From NCBI RefSeq assembly GCF_900182545.1, contig NZ_FXTJ01000006.1, forward strand, positions 124,001 to 188,000: a stretch of DNA of 64,000 nt, read 5' to 3'. A program made the position numbers and the translations under genes. Below are positions 1 through 8,626 of the stretch, one piece after another (within the stretch, counting starts at the first letter, position 1; the number at the start of each line of letters is the position of its first letter). Source of the DNA: Geodermatophilus aquaeductus. GTDB lineage: Bacteria; Actinomycetota; Actinomycetes; Mycobacteriales; Geodermatophilaceae. A model generated the notes under the pieces. It made no database searches. It had not been told where the DNA came from and saw nothing but the letters and a program-made list of their open reading frames with translations.

Positions 1-1
1 G

Positions 2-415
2 GCCGAGATCCGGTCGCGCTTCGGCGACGACGTCGCCGACATCGTGCGCGCGTGCTCGGACGGGCTGGACGCCGAGGGTAACCGCAGCGGGACCTGGGCC
101 GAGCGCAAGCGGCCGTACGTCGCCGGGCTGAGCGACAAGCCGCTCGACGCCCTGCTGGTGACCGCGGCGGACAAGACCCACAACGGGCTCTGCATCGCCG
201 CCGACGTGCGTCGGTACGGGCAGGACTTCTGGTCGACGTTCAACGCCTCGCGCGACGAGCTGCTCTGGTACTACACGAGCGTCGAGCGGGCTGTCGCCGA
301 GCGGTTGCCCGACTCCTCGATCTCCGCGGCTCTCCAGCGTGCGGTCGACGAACTGATCGCAGCAGCCGGCGTCGGCCGTGCGGACGTACCGGACACCATG
401 CCCGCTCGGCCGTGA
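2..415 (+). CDS. HD-domain phosphohydrolase-like protein (5' truncated)
   Basis: The reading frame is open from base 2 and enters from outside the window, so only about 137 C-terminal residues are visible. They begin inside a stretch typical of the guanosine-polyphosphate-type HD fold (AEIRSRFGDDVADIVRACSD), followed by the helical segment DKPLDALLVTAADKTHN, where a conserved Asp-Lys pair normally helps line the metal site. In the SpoT/MESH1-like family these proteins hydrolyse phosphorylated nucleotides, but the upstream metal-binding His and HD residues lie outside the window, so the activity cannot be checked. It appears to be an ordinary chromosomal gene marking the left edge of the island. 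The frame overlaps or abuts the next rightward ORF, depending on the start chosen there. Confidence 0.7.
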   Translation, partial: AEIRSRFGDDVADIVRACSDGLDAEGNRSGTWAERKRPYVAGLSDKPLDALLVTAADKTHNGLCIAADVRRYGQDFWSTFNASRDELLWYYTSVERAVAERLPDSSISAALQRAVDELIAAAGVGRADVPDTMPARP

Positions 416-497
416 GACCTGCGAACCGCGAGGCGTGTGTGGCGGGCGGACCGCGGCGGTGCCGCGTTACCGACCGAGCGTGGGTGACAGTCGTCCG

Positions 498-1670
498 GTG
501 ATTGAACGCGAGCCCATCGACGGTGTCGTCATCCCGACGGAACCCGGAGCCCGGAGCCTCGTCGGGGACGACGCGTGGCGACTGCTGTTCGAGGACCGGG
601 GACTCCTGCTGACGTGGACGAAGGCGCCCCACTCCACAGGGGACGCCTGGGGTACGGCACTGCGGGGCACCAGCGCGCTGTCACAGCAACTGGGCGCCGT
701 CCTCTCGCAGGCCGGCGGCGCCGTCGACGCCTCCTCGGGGTTGCTGTGCCGCCTCGAACTGCCCACCGGATCGACGCTGCGGGACCTCGTTCCCGCCGTC
801 GGCGGTGGCTACCGGGGTCTGGTCCGGGACAGCCGGGGCATCAACGGGCATGCCAGGTTGCACGTGCACACCGGACGGGCGGCGGCCGGCGTCGGGTTCG
901 CGCCGCTGCTGGGGCTCCTCGCCGTCCAGGTCGGCACCGAGATGCTGGCCCGCCACCAGCAGGAGCGGAAGCTCACCTACATCGCTGAGAGCGTCGCCGC
1001 CCTCCGGCAGGCTCGCGAGGACGACATGGAGGCCCGTCTCGGCAGTGTCGAGGCGGCTCTCGGTGAGGCCAGCGCCGCGATGCTCGACCGGGTCTCGATC
1101 CCGTCGTCCATCGGACTGGGCGCCGCGCGGACCAACCTGCGGGAGGTCAAGGAGCGCACGCTCATGTGGCTCGAGAGGTGGGAGGAGGCGGCCCGACAGT
1201 TGCCCGACACGGGAGGAGTCGACACCGGGAGGATGCAGGACATCCTCGCCGCAGGAGGCCCCCGTGACGACCACCGCCAGTTCCCGCACCGGATCGCGAT
1301 GCTCTACCGGGCGCTGACCCTCGACAGTCGCGCTCTCGTCGTCACCGGCGCCGAGGCGGCCCTCGAGAACGGCGACCACTCGCTCCCGCACCTGCACGAG
1401 GAACTGGCGAGGGGGTTGCAGAGGAACGCAGCGATTCAGGACCGACTCAAGCAGCTCATGTGGGATCTGGCAGCCCCACCGATCACGTACACCTTTCCCT
1501 GGGAGGGGTCGGAGGCGATGGCCCTGGACCGGATGCTGTCCTCCATGGCCAACGGCATCAGCCGTCTCCCGGAGGCGCCGGCCCTCCTCACCGAGCGGAA
1601 CCGGCAGGTTCTCGAGTTGGTGCGGCGGCCCGACGGCGAGGTCCGGGTGCTGGCGCCTCGGGCGGCATGA
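498..1670 (+). CDS. Conserved hypothetical protein with central coiled coil
   Basis: I do not recognise this family. The open frame reaches back to base 378, inside the HD gene. I prefer the GTG at 498 (VIEREPIDGV...), giving about 390 residues; GTG 480 is an alternative. The N-terminal 120 residues look globular. Next comes a short Gly/Ala/Leu-rich stretch (GVGFAPLLGLLAVQVGTEML), then an acidic/basic heptad-like helix (LRQAREDDMEARLGSVEAAL) that should form a coiled coil. The C-terminal half is helical. There is no signal peptide and no catalytic motif I can name. The gene converges on the SIR2 set, with only 25 bases between stop codons, so it is transcribed separately from it. It could be the last chromosomal gene or the first island gene. 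Confidence 0.6.
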   Translation: MIEREPIDGVVIPTEPGARSLVGDDAWRLLFEDRGLLLTWTKAPHSTGDAWGTALRGTSALSQQLGAVLSQAGGAVDASSGLLCRLELPTGSTLRDLVPAVGGGYRGLVRDSRGINGHARLHVHTGRAAAGVGFAPLLGLLAVQVGTEMLARHQQERKLTYIAESVAALRQAREDDMEARLGSVEAALGEASAAMLDRVSIPSSIGLGAARTNLREVKERTLMWLERWEEAARQLPDTGGVDTGRMQDILAAGGPRDDHRQFPHRIAMLYRALTLDSRALVVTGAEAALENGDHSLPHLHEELARGLQRNAAIQDRLKQLMWDLAAPPITYTFPWEGSEAMALDRMLSSMANGISRLPEAPALLTERNRQVLELVRRPDGEVRVLAPRAA

Positions 1671-1695
1671 CCGGACGGACCGGGAGGTCACACCC

Positions 1696-3660
1696 TCACC
1701 GGTGCGGCGACTTGACCTCGACGTAGCCGCCGGACAGCGTTGCGATCCGTCCGAGGAGCGCCCGGAGGTACTCGAGGTCGTGCGGACGCGGGTCGGTCCC
1801 GAAGTGCCGCCACCGGCGCTGCTCGAAGAACAGCGCCGCGCGGGCGGAAGCGAGGTCGTCCGGCAACCGCCGGTCCTGCTCCCAGGACGCGAGAGCGGCG
1901 TTCGCGAGATCGGCCGTCGGCCCGAAGCCCCCATGTCGGCGGTAACCGTTGTAGGTCAGGGCGAAGGTCCAGATGGTCCCCTCGTCGCTGGTGGTCGGCG
2001 GTACCGGAACCCGGCGGCGATCCGGTGTCGTGGCGGCGGCGACGGGTGCGCCCACCCGACTCAGTGCCTCGACGACGTCCCGCCAGCCACTGGTGGCGGA
2101 AGCCGGTAGACCGGCCACCTCGACGCCGAGTGCGGACAACCGCTCGGCGAGGTCACGCTCGAGGTCCGAGCCGAGCAGTTCGCGATAACGAGGATCGAGG
2201 AGGTGCCGGCTGCGGGGCGCCGCGAGCATGGCCACCCGGTCGAGGAAGACCTCGAGGTTGCGTGCAGCCGCCTTCTTATCCTGCGACCCGTCCGACAGGT
2301 CCACGTACTCGAACTCCGGCCGCCACAGCCGCTCACGGAGCGGGTCGGCCCCCAGGCTCAGCACCGTCCCGAAGGTACGTCCACCGCCCGGCCTCTCCGT
2401 GAGCTCGGCGACCTCGTGCACGAGGCGGATGACGTTGTCGTCGGTCATCGAGGCGCCGACGACGAGCAGGTGCTTGGTGAGGAGGGTGGTCTGCAGGACT
2501 CCCCCGAGTGGCCGCCGTCGGGCGTCGTAGCGGACGAAGGACCGCCGGTCGAGGACGATCGACTCGGGCGCCTCGACGTCGCCGTGCAACTTCAGGAGCC
2601 ACGGTCGCCGTCCACCCCATCGCTCGAGGTCGACGGGCTCGCCGTCGGGCAGCACGACGAGCGGCTGCTCCCCTCCGATGGCCGACACAGCGCGCTCGAA
2701 CAACCGGTCGAAGTTCGTCGTGACCACCTGGTCGACGTCGAGCGCGGCGAGCAGGACGTGGCCGAGCGCATAGCGATCCGTAGGCCGGATGATCTCGGAG
2801 ACGTGCGCACCCAGCGGGTTGGGACGGCGCTCGTCGACCGGCTTGGCGGCCTCGGTCTCCTCCGCCGCTCGACGGAGGATCTCAGCGGCGTCCAGGGAGT
2901 TGAGCCCTCCCCAACCGGTGGCGTCGTCGATCCCCACACGCTGGCCCAAGTCCTTCAACAGGCCCGACCAGGACGGGAGCCCGGCCGCCATCCCGGTGCC
3001 GGCTCCCATGAAGAGTGCAAGACGACCGGCACGGGCGAGTGAGGCCACCCGTCGAGCGCGCTTCTCGAGGGTCGGCGCAAGTGGCCGGGCGTGCGCTTGT
3101 GCCCGCAGCGCCTGCAGCGCGGAGTAGTCGGAGGGATCGGCCGCGACGATGACCACGTCCAGGAACAGTTGGTCAGCTGCGGCCTGGGCCTCGCGGAAGA
3201 GGCCGTGGATCACCTCGCCGCGCCGTCCGTTGAAGCCTCCCCGGCCGACGCCCATGACCGGCATGGCCACCCGCCTCGGGGGTCCCCCCGCCGGCGTGTT
3301 GCCATCGGAGGCGACCGTGTGGAACGCCGTCCGGACCCCCTCGAGCAGCCACTCGACCGGCGTGGACGGCGTGGCCCCCACGGCCACCAGCCAGCGGCGT
3401 GGCTCGTCCTCCTCCCCCGTGATGGGCGGAACGGCGGCCACGCGTCGCTCGGGGGACAGCCGAGGAAGCGAGTACTGACGCGCCGCGCCGGTGTCCTCGT
3501 CCCAGCCGAAGACAGGCCAGAACGGACGACCGACACCGCCGCCGTAGTCGGTCGACAGGAGCACGTCGTCGTACTTCAGGTGCTCGAGGGTGCCGGGGAC
3601 GACGAAGACGTGGCCGTTCACGAAGGGCATCTTGGCCGGACCGAGCGGACGATGCGTCAT
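1696..3660 (-). CDS. SIR2-family protein with N-terminal macro-like domain
   Basis: About 654 residues. Roughly the first 190 resemble a macro-like nucleotide-sensing fold: an opening strand GHVFVVPGTLEHLKYDD and a glycine-rich loop MPVMGVGRGGFNGRRGEV. Residues from about 205 carry SIR2 signatures in order: MGAGTGMAAGLPSW (NAD-binding GAG loop), TTNFDRLFERA, LKLHGDV and VGASMTDDNVIRL. SIR2 proteins without an obvious deacetylase context are often NAD-depleting defence effectors (as in Thoeris or DSR), so an abortive NADase role is likely by inference. ATG 3660 is the longest credible start; ATG 3630 (MPFVNG) is also possible. The open frame continues upstream to 4365, but that part is out-of-frame sequence over the neighbour. 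It is third in a leftward set, 44 bases after the preceding gene. Confidence 0.8.
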   Translation of the reverse strand: MTHRPLGPAKMPFVNGHVFVVPGTLEHLKYDDVLLSTDYGGGVGRPFWPVFGWDEDTGAARQYSLPRLSPERRVAAVPPITGEEDEPRRWLVAVGATPSTPVEWLLEGVRTAFHTVASDGNTPAGGPPRRVAMPVMGVGRGGFNGRRGEVIHGLFREAQAAADQLFLDVVIVAADPSDYSALQALRAQAHARPLAPTLEKRARRVASLARAGRLALFMGAGTGMAAGLPSWSGLLKDLGQRVGIDDATGWGGLNSLDAAEILRRAAEETEAAKPVDERRPNPLGAHVSEIIRPTDRYALGHVLLAALDVDQVVTTNFDRLFERAVSAIGGEQPLVVLPDGEPVDLERWGGRRPWLLKLHGDVEAPESIVLDRRSFVRYDARRRPLGGVLQTTLLTKHLLVVGASMTDDNVIRLVHEVAELTERPGGGRTFGTVLSLGADPLRERLWRPEFEYVDLSDGSQDKKAAARNLEVFLDRVAMLAAPRSRHLLDPRYRELLGSDLERDLAERLSALGVEVAGLPASATSGWRDVVEALSRVGAPVAAATTPDRRRVPVPPTTSDEGTIWTFALTYNGYRRHGGFGPTADLANAALASWEQDRRLPDDLASARAALFFEQRRWRHFGTDPRPHDLEYLRALLGRIATLSGGYVEVKSPHR

Positions 3661-3704
3661 CCGGAGGTGCGAGGCGGAGCAGTCGGCGTGAGTCGACGAC
3701 GGCC

Positions 3705-4436
3705 TCAGAGGTCGGGAGGCCACTCCGGTGACCGTTGCGGGAGCTCCGGCCTCGCGACGACCGCGACGTCGGAGGCACGGGACCCCGGCGGCATGGATAC
3801 CCGGGCCGCGATCTCCTCGACCGTGACACCACGGTCGTAGGCCGCCAGGAGGTTCAGCCGTTCCCCGTCCTCCCTGACGGCCCAGCCGTCGGCAAGGTGG
3901 GCCACGGTCTCGTGGTTGCGCTGCAGCATCCAGATGCGGTTGGCGGGCACACCCGCCAGGTCCCAAGCCGGTGCCAGAGCGGGCGGCTCGGCGGACTCCT
4001 CTGCGGGGATGAGCGCACGGCAGTCCCAGACGTTCCGGAAGAAGTGCATCGAGAGAGCAGCGGCGATGACCCGGTAGGTCAGCGGCTCCGCGGTCGTCAC
4101 CGGCCGCTTGGACGAGGCGCTCATGCCGTACCGCGCCAGGACCGCGGCCACCGCACGGTCGACGCCGTCCGGCGCGAGCGAGAGCTCCCGCACCAGGGAA
4201 AGGGGGACCGGCGGCTCGTCGTCTCTGCTCTGCGAGCCATGTGCGTGCACCGATCCTCCGCGGTTGATGTCGACGCGGAGCTGCGGCCCCCGGATGGACA
4301 GGCAGTCGTAGTGCCCGGCCATCGGCGCGGTCTCGTAGACGCGGTGGCCGGGGACGCGCCAGCACAGCTCTGCAGCGATGTGCCAGGAGAACGGCAACTG
4401 CAAGCGGTTCAGGTGCTCGGGCAGTTGGACGTCCAC
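3705..4436 (-). CDS. Hypothetical protein upstream of the SIR2 gene
   Basis: About 243 residues from GTG 4436, chosen because an AGGGG-type ribosome site lies just upstream and because the longer open frame (to 5246) runs antisense through the next gene. I recognise no family. The N-terminal half is a probable beta/alpha domain (SWHIAAELCWRVPGHRVYE and LSIRGPQLRVDINRGGSV). The C-terminal half ends in a helix-turn-helix-like stretch (LLAAYDRGVTVEEIAARVSM) that resembles small HTH domains, so DNA binding or a regulatory role is possible. It lies between the Zn-ribbon gene (44 bases upstream) and the SIR2 gene (44 bases downstream) on one strand, which suggests co-transcription. Its function is not known. 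Confidence 0.6.
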   Translation of the reverse strand: MDVQLPEHLNRLQLPFSWHIAAELCWRVPGHRVYETAPMAGHYDCLSIRGPQLRVDINRGGSVHAHGSQSRDDEPPVPLSLVRELSLAPDGVDRAVAAVLARYGMSASSKRPVTTAEPLTYRVIAAALSMHFFRNVWDCRALIPAEESAEPPALAPAWDLAGVPANRIWMLQRNHETVAHLADGWAVREDGERLNLLAAYDRGVTVEEIAARVSMPPGSRASDVAVVARPELPQRSPEWPPDL

Positions 4437-4480
4437 GTCATCCCCTCGACACGACCGGACCCACGAGTGCGGAGTAGAAC

Positions 4481-5038
4481 TCAGGACCCCGACGCAGCCC
4501 GACGGTCCTCGTCGGTCCACTCGGCCGGCCGCCCCTCGGCGGCGCAGAACTGCTCCCACGAGAGCATGGAGCGCCCTTGGGCGGGCGGGCGGCTCCAGTA
4601 GGCGACCTGACCGTTGTAGCTCCATGCACCGGTCGCGGGTCCGTACACGTATGCCAGGTCCCCTGCCCGAGCGAGCCTGCCGAGAGCGACCCCGAAACGG
4701 ACGGCGGAGGCCGTTGTCTGCGTCCAGCCGACGAGGACGTGACCGCGCTCCGCAACGTGCGCACGGAAGAGGTCGGGATACCTCTTCCGGAAGCGGTACT
4801 CGACGACACCGAACTCGAGCAGCGGGTCCTCGGGAGACACGCAGCTGAGTATCGGCTCGAGCAGTTCGTCGGTCACACCCTCCGCAGCCGACCACGAGCC
4901 CGTCATCGCGTCCAGCGGCCGCACCCACTCGCGCGGCTTGCCGTCCTCGTGCTTCCGCGCGCAGTAGTAGGCCACCTGCTGGTCGGGCAGCCGCTGGTAG
5001 CTGACGTCGTCCGCGGAGAAGCAAGCGGGACAGGTCAT
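4481..5038 (-). CDS. Small zinc-ribbon hypothetical protein
   Basis: About 185 residues from ATG 5038. The protein opens with MTCPACFSADDVSYQRL and soon after has YYCARKHEDG, so a CxxC pair followed by a C/H pair probably forms an N-terminal zinc ribbon. The rest is a mixed alpha/beta domain (RFRKRYPDLFRAHVAERGHV). No family is recognised. The open frame can be extended to 5188, but the extra sequence is basic and unlike the rest. It is first of the three leftward genes ending in the SIR2 protein and could be a recognition or adaptor component of that set (inference only). The 256 bases upstream separate it from the divergent VUT transporter gene and should hold promoters for both. Confidence 0.6.
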   Translation of the reverse strand: MTCPACFSADDVSYQRLPDQQVAYYCARKHEDGKPREWVRPLDAMTGSWSAAEGVTDELLEPILSCVSPEDPLLEFGVVEYRFRKRYPDLFRAHVAERGHVLVGWTQTTASAVRFGVALGRLARAGDLAYVYGPATGAWSYNGQVAYWSRPPAQGRSMLSWEQFCAAEGRPAEWTDEDRRAASGS

Positions 5039-5294
5039 GAACACGGCGACTCCGAGTGTTGGTGGTACGGCGTGGCCCGACCCTGTCATGCGGTCGACCG
5101 ACGCCGTGGTGCCCTCGCCGGATGGGCGAGTTTCCGGCCGCACCACGCGGCACGTCCGCCTCACGAAGGCGGCGAAGGAGCGGGGCAACCGTGGACGGGT
5201 TGCGCTCAGGGATCTCCGTCACGGCGCAGAGCGACAGCGACGCCACGGACCCGCCCGCGGGTAGATCGTCCGAACCAGGTGAGACGCTCTGGCC

Positions 5295-5930
5295 GTGTCC
5301 TCAGCATCACGGTTCGTCAGTCGTCGAGGTAACAGGCGTGCGCTCAGTCTGGTGCTGGCGATGGGATTGCTGAGCACTGTCGTCGGCGCCAACTGGCTCG
5401 TGTCCACGTTCGGCGTCATCCCCGCCGGCTTCGGCCTCATGGTGCCCGCCGGCACCTACGCGGCAGGCCTTGCTCTCGGGCTTCGCGACGGGCTGGACCG
5501 CCTCGGCGGATTCACATGGGTCCTGCCCACCATTGCCTTGGGCGTCGTCCTGTCCGCGCTGCTCGCCAGCCCCGGCATCGCGGTTGCGTCAGCCGCGGCG
5601 TTTGCACTCGGGGAGTTGACCGACCTGTTCGTTTGGCGTCGCCTGCGACGGTCTGGCTGGCGTCGAGCGCTCGTTGCCTCGAACACGGTCGGAGCAGTCG
5701 TCGACACGTGCGTCTTCCTCCCCCTGGCTGGCATACCGCTGACCATGACCAACGTCGGGGGCCAGATCCTGGTCAAGGCCGTCTACGTGACGGCGAGCAT
5801 CCTGGTCGTCGTGGAGATCGCCCGGCGCGCCGTTGCGGCTGCCGGACACATCCCGGCGGCGGGTGGTGAACGACGGAGCGAGCGGTTTGCCCCCAGCGGC
5901 TCCGCTCAGACCGAGGGCGCTCCCCGGTAG
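5295..5930 (+). CDS. VUT-family membrane protein, probable queuosine-precursor (preQ0) transporter
   Basis: About 211 residues, mostly hydrophobic, with five or six membrane segments (ALSLVLAMGLLSTVVGANWL, GLMVPAGTYAAGLALGL, VLPTIALGVVLSALLA and others). Conserved features of the VUT/YhhQ family (DUF165) are visible: an early ANW segment, the ALGELTDLFVW segment, NTVGAVVDTCVFLPLAG and a late GGQILVKAVYV helix. Family members import preQ0/preQ1. Beside queDEC and a Dpd locus, the likely job is salvage of preQ0 for DNA modification. GTG 5295 is the only reasonable start; a weak TAGATC box lies about 28 bases upstream. The 3' end overlaps the convergent queD gene by 25 bases. I see no riboswitch in the leader. 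Confidence 0.8.
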   Translation: MSSASRFVSRRGNRRALSLVLAMGLLSTVVGANWLVSTFGVIPAGFGLMVPAGTYAAGLALGLRDGLDRLGGFTWVLPTIALGVVLSALLASPGIAVASAAAFALGELTDLFVWRRLRRSGWRRALVASNTVGAVVDTCVFLPLAGIPLTMTNVGGQILVKAVYVTASILVVVEIARRAVAAAGHIPAAGGERRSERFAPSGSAQTEGAPR

Positions 5931-6274
5931 ACCACTCCGGAGTTCGCCGTCTCACTCACACTGACGCTGTAGAGGTCGGGCAGGACATCGATCAGACGCT
6001 CCCAGAGCCACTGAGCGAGCAACTCACTCGTCGGGTTGTCGAGCCCGGGGACATCGTTGAGCACCTTGTGGTCGAGTTCCGCCTCGAGGGGACGGAACGC
6101 CTCCTTGATGTCCCCGAAGTCGCGGACCCAGCCCGCGACAGGGTCCACCTCTCCGCGGAGACGGATCTCGACCGTGTAGGTGTGCCCGTGCATGTTGCCG
6201 CACTTGTGGCCGGCCGGGACCTTAGGAAGGTAGTGCGCGGCATCGAAGGAGAACGTGCGCCACAACTCGGTCAT
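5906..6274 (-). CDS. queD: 6-carboxy-5,6,7,8-tetrahydropterin synthase
   Basis: About 122 residues, the normal QueD size. It converts dihydroneopterin triphosphate to carboxytetrahydropterin, the second step to preQ0. The family metal site is present: His14 (FDAAH) with His29 and His31 (NMHGHTY), and the catalytic Cys is Cys25 (GHKCGN). LDHKVLND and the terminal VSETANSGVVY match the second active-site motifs. ATG 6274 forms an ATGA overlap with the queE stop, so translation is coupled; the open frame further upstream (MVPEPANSQ...) lies inside queE. It is third in queC-queE-queD. No GTP cyclohydrolase I gene is in the window, so dihydroneopterin triphosphate must come from the cell's folate enzyme. 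Confidence 0.93.
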   Translation of the reverse strand: MTELWRTFSFDAAHYLPKVPAGHKCGNMHGHTYTVEIRLRGEVDPVAGWVRDFGDIKEAFRPLEAELDHKVLNDVPGLDNPTSELLAQWLWERLIDVLPDLYSVSVSETANSGVVYRGAPSV

Positions 6275-6903
6275 GGGATCCTCAGGTACTTGTGAGTTTG
6301 CAGGCTCAGGGACCACTGGGGGTTGCTCAGGCAGTAGGCGACCGCTTGGGCTGTGTTCTCCTCGACGCGCTGGTCATCGAGCGGCTGCAGACGGAACGAG
6401 CGGAAGTCGAGCAACTCGAAGGTCTCGGGTAGCGCCTCGGGTTGAGGGAAGACCAGTTTTAGTTCGTCCCCGCTCGTGACAACCAACTCAGCGCCTGCCT
6501 TGGGGCTGACACAGATCCAGTCGAGCCCCCGAGGAGGGCGCTGCGTTCCGTTGGTCTCCACAGCGATCTCGAAGCCGCGGTCGTGCAGTGCGTCGACGGC
6601 AGTCTCGTCGAGCTGCAGCAGCGGTTCGCCACCGGTGCAGACGACGAAGGGGCGTCCGCCACCGGGCCACCGTCGGGCGACTGCCTCCGCCAGTGCGTCC
6701 GCGCCGACGTACTTACCTCCGCCTTCGCCATCGACTCCGACGAAGTCGGTATCGCAGAACTGACACACGGCCCGGTGCCTGTCCCGTTCCAAGCCGGTCC
6801 ACAGGTTGCAACGGGAGAAGCGGCAGAAGACGGCGGGACGTCCAGCGTGCGCGCCCTCTCCCTGCAGCGTGTAGAAGATCTCCTTGATGAAGTACGTCTT
6901 CAT
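6271..6903 (-). CDS. queE: 7-carboxy-7-deazaguanine synthase (radical SAM)
   Basis: About 210 residues. QueE rearranges carboxytetrahydropterin to 7-carboxy-7-deazaguanine with SAM and a [4Fe-4S] cluster. The family's unusual CX14CX2C cluster motif is present: Cys of SRCNLW, then 14 residues, then CQFC. The opening [20 protein letters not shown] and the GGEPLLQ stretch are typical. ATG 6903 shares an ATGA overlap with the queC stop; sequence read upstream of it is inside queC in another frame. It is the middle gene of queC-queE-queD. Radical SAM enzymes also belong to other pathways, but the cluster spacing and the neighbours leave little doubt. Confidence 0.94.
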   Translation of the reverse strand: MKTYFIKEIFYTLQGEGAHAGRPAVFCRFSRCNLWTGLERDRHRAVCQFCDTDFVGVDGEGGGKYVGADALAEAVARRWPGGGRPFVVCTGGEPLLQLDETAVDALHDRGFEIAVETNGTQRPPRGLDWICVSPKAGAELVVTSGDELKLVFPQPEALPETFELLDFRSFRLQPLDDQRVEENTAQAVAYCLSNPQWSLSLQTHKYLRIP

Positions 6904-7592
6904 CGGGGCCAGTAGGGCGTGGGATCCACCAGGCCGGCTTCGGCGAAGCCGCGCAGGCGCAGGGTGCAGGAGTCGCACTCACCGCAGGACCCGCGCTCGT
7001 CGGCTCGGTAGCAGCTGACCGTCATGGAGTAGTCGACACCCAGCCGAGTGCCCTCCCGGACGATGTCCGCCTTGGTCATGGTCATCAGGGGTGCGTGCAC
7101 GGAGATGTGCTGGCGCCCCTCGACCGCAGCAGCAGTGGCCAGGTTGGCCAGGCGCTCGAAAGCCTCGATGAACTCGGGCCGGCAGTCCGGGTAGCCGCTG
7201 TAGTCGAGGGCGTTGACCCCGATGAAGATGTGCTCGGCGCCCAGCACCTCGGCGTAACCCAGGGCGCAGGCGAGGAACACCGTGTTGCGGGCGGGAACGT
7301 ACGTCGACGGGATGCCCTCGCCGATGTCGTCGTGCGTCCGGCCGACCGGGACCTCCATCGCGTCGTCGGTCAAGGAGCTTCCACCGAACTCGCTCAGCCC
7401 GACGTGGAGCACCTCGTGCCGCTTCACGCCCATCGCTGCAGCGACAGCGGAGGCCGATCGCAACTCCACCTCGTGCTTCTGCCCATAGTCGAAGCTCAAC
7501 GCGCATGGCTCGAAGCCTCGATCCCTGGCGATCGCCAGGACCGTCGTCGAGTCGAGTCCTCCGCTGAGCAGGACCACCGCCGGCTTGCTCAT
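6900..7592 (-). CDS. queC: 7-cyano-7-deazaguanine synthase
   Basis: About 230 residues. QueC uses ATP and ammonia to turn 7-carboxy-7-deazaguanine into preQ0, the base DpdA needs. The PP-loop [11 protein letters not shown] (residues 10-20) and [12 protein letters not shown] are clear, and the zinc site is [16 protein letters not shown] near the C-terminus. ATG 7592 is chosen because GGAGG sits at ideal spacing upstream; a GTG two codons earlier is too close to it. It heads the leftward queC-queE-queD operon and is divergent from dpdC, with 116 bases between the start codons. The modification base and the enzymes using it are therefore likely controlled from one intergenic region. Confidence 0.95.
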   Translation of the reverse strand: MSKPAVVLLSGGLDSTTVLAIARDRGFEPCALSFDYGQKHEVELRSASAVAAAMGVKRHEVLHVGLSEFGGSSLTDDAMEVPVGRTHDDIGEGIPSTYVPARNTVFLACALGYAEVLGAEHIFIGVNALDYSGYPDCRPEFIEAFERLANLATAAAVEGRQHISVHAPLMTMTKADIVREGTRLGVDYSMTVSCYRADERGSCGECDSCTLRLRGFAEAGLVDPTPYWPR

Positions 7593-7696
7593 GCCCACCT
7601 CCTTGGTCGCAGCGACCCTAGGTGGACAGCATGCAGCCCACTGCAGTTGACACGCCAGAAGGGGTGCTGGATGCGCTCCACAACTGCAGCTGGGCT

Positions 7697-7702
7697 TAGA
7701 TT
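7697..7702 (+). promoter_or_regulatory. Probable -10 box of a leaderless dpd promoter
   Basis: TAGATT fits the actinobacterial -10 pattern TANNNT and lies six bases before the GTG start of dpdC, which is the spacing expected if transcription begins at the first base of the start codon. No ribosome-binding site precedes that GTG. A perfect TTGACA hexamer lies farther upstream at 7647-7652 but has no good -10 at 17-18 bases. The call is by eye and is not proven. Confidence 0.35.
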
Positions 7703-7708
7703 GCTCAC

Positions 7709-8626
7709 GTGCGGCAACTGTGCGAGACGCGAGCCAAGGGACGCCTCGCGATCATCGTCTCCTGTACGGCCACGAAGCGAGTGGCTGCCGCGGATGACGC
7801 CATGATCCGCCACCTGGACGGCGGTCCGGACAGGGTGCACCAGTGGGTCGAGCGACTGGACGGTCAGCCAGAGACCCACCGCGTCCCCCTGCGAAGCCTG
7901 TACGGCGGCCCGATGTGGCAGTCCGCACTCGACCTCGAGTCGCGGGCTCGACATCTCGGCTACGCAGTCGATCTGTGGGTCGCGTCAGCCGGCCTGGGCC
8001 TGGCTCCGGTGGACAGCAGCGCTCCGGCCTATGAGGCCAGCTTCTCGGCCGGCCCGGATCAGGTCGCGGAGGATCGCCATGGTCGTCGTTCCTGGTGGCT
8101 CGGTCTACGGACGAGGACCTTCCTCGGTCGCACTGCGGCCGACCTGCGTCTCGTGCGCGAGGAAGCAGACCAGGTCCTGCTCGCCCTGTCGCCCAGTTAC
8201 CTCCAGCCGCTCGGTGAGGAACTCCACTCCATCGCCGACGACGAGGGCGTGGCAGTCGTCTCGAGCCATCGGCCGACGCGGCAGTCCCCCGTCTCCAGTT
8301 ACGGACTCCGGCAGAGGCTGGGCGGGACGCAGGTCACCTTGAACGCCCGTGCCGCTGCCAAGTACCTCGAGTTGGCGGGTGGGACCCCCATCGGGAGTTC
8401 GACCGCGCACCAGCGCTGGGAGGAGTGGGCGGCCGGCAACCGACTGTCGGAGGCGGCACCTCGTCCGCCGTTGACCGACGACGAGGTGCGCACCTTCATC
8501 CGCGAGGGCCTGCAGGTCCGCCCGACGGCTCGGACCCCCTTGTTGGTCGAACTGCGCCGGTCGGGATCGGCGTGCGAGCAGGCTCGCTTCGCACGGCTGT
8601 ATCGAGAAGTCCAGGAGGAACAGTGA
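7709..8626 (+). CDS. dpdC: DpdC, YaaA/DUF6884-like protein of the 7-deazaguanine DNA system
   Basis: About 305 residues. The N-terminus has a YaaA-like pattern: an opening strand [11 protein letters not shown], then [15 protein letters not shown], then [14 protein letters not shown], the equivalent of the (S)AKHGL motif in DUF6884 proteins. In the studied Salmonella Dpd system, DpdC is the third component needed for modification and converts preQ0 in DNA to the amido form (dADG); I infer the same here. The C-terminal half (from about residue 190) is less conserved. It starts at GTG 7709, apparently leaderless, and its stop overlaps the dpdB1 start as GTGA. It is the first gene of the long rightward dpd run. 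The family match comes from motif memory and context, not a search. Confidence 0.75.
   Translation: MRQLCETRAKGRLAIIVSCTATKRVAAADDAMIRHLDGGPDRVHQWVERLDGQPETHRVPLRSLYGGPMWQSALDLESRARHLGYAVDLWVASAGLGLAPVDSSAPAYEASFSAGPDQVAEDRHGRRSWWLGLRTRTFLGRTAADLRLVREEADQVLLALSPSYLQPLGEELHSIADDEGVAVVSSHRPTRQSPVSSYGLRQRLGGTQVTLNARAAAKYLELAGGTPIGSSTAHQRWEEWAAGNRLSEAAPRPPLTDDEVRTFIREGLQVRPTARTPLLVELRRSGSACEQARFARLYREVQEEQ

Noticed and set aside
3661-4365. N-terminal extension of the SIR2 frame (MLARPRPPRLRD...)
   Set aside because: It is Arg/Pro/Gly-rich text read out of frame over the upstream hypothetical gene, whose own frame is more protein-like.
5039-5294. preQ1 riboswitch ahead of the VUT transporter
   Set aside because: Such elements often precede these transporters, but I find no recognisable stem-loop and A-rich tail pattern in this leader.
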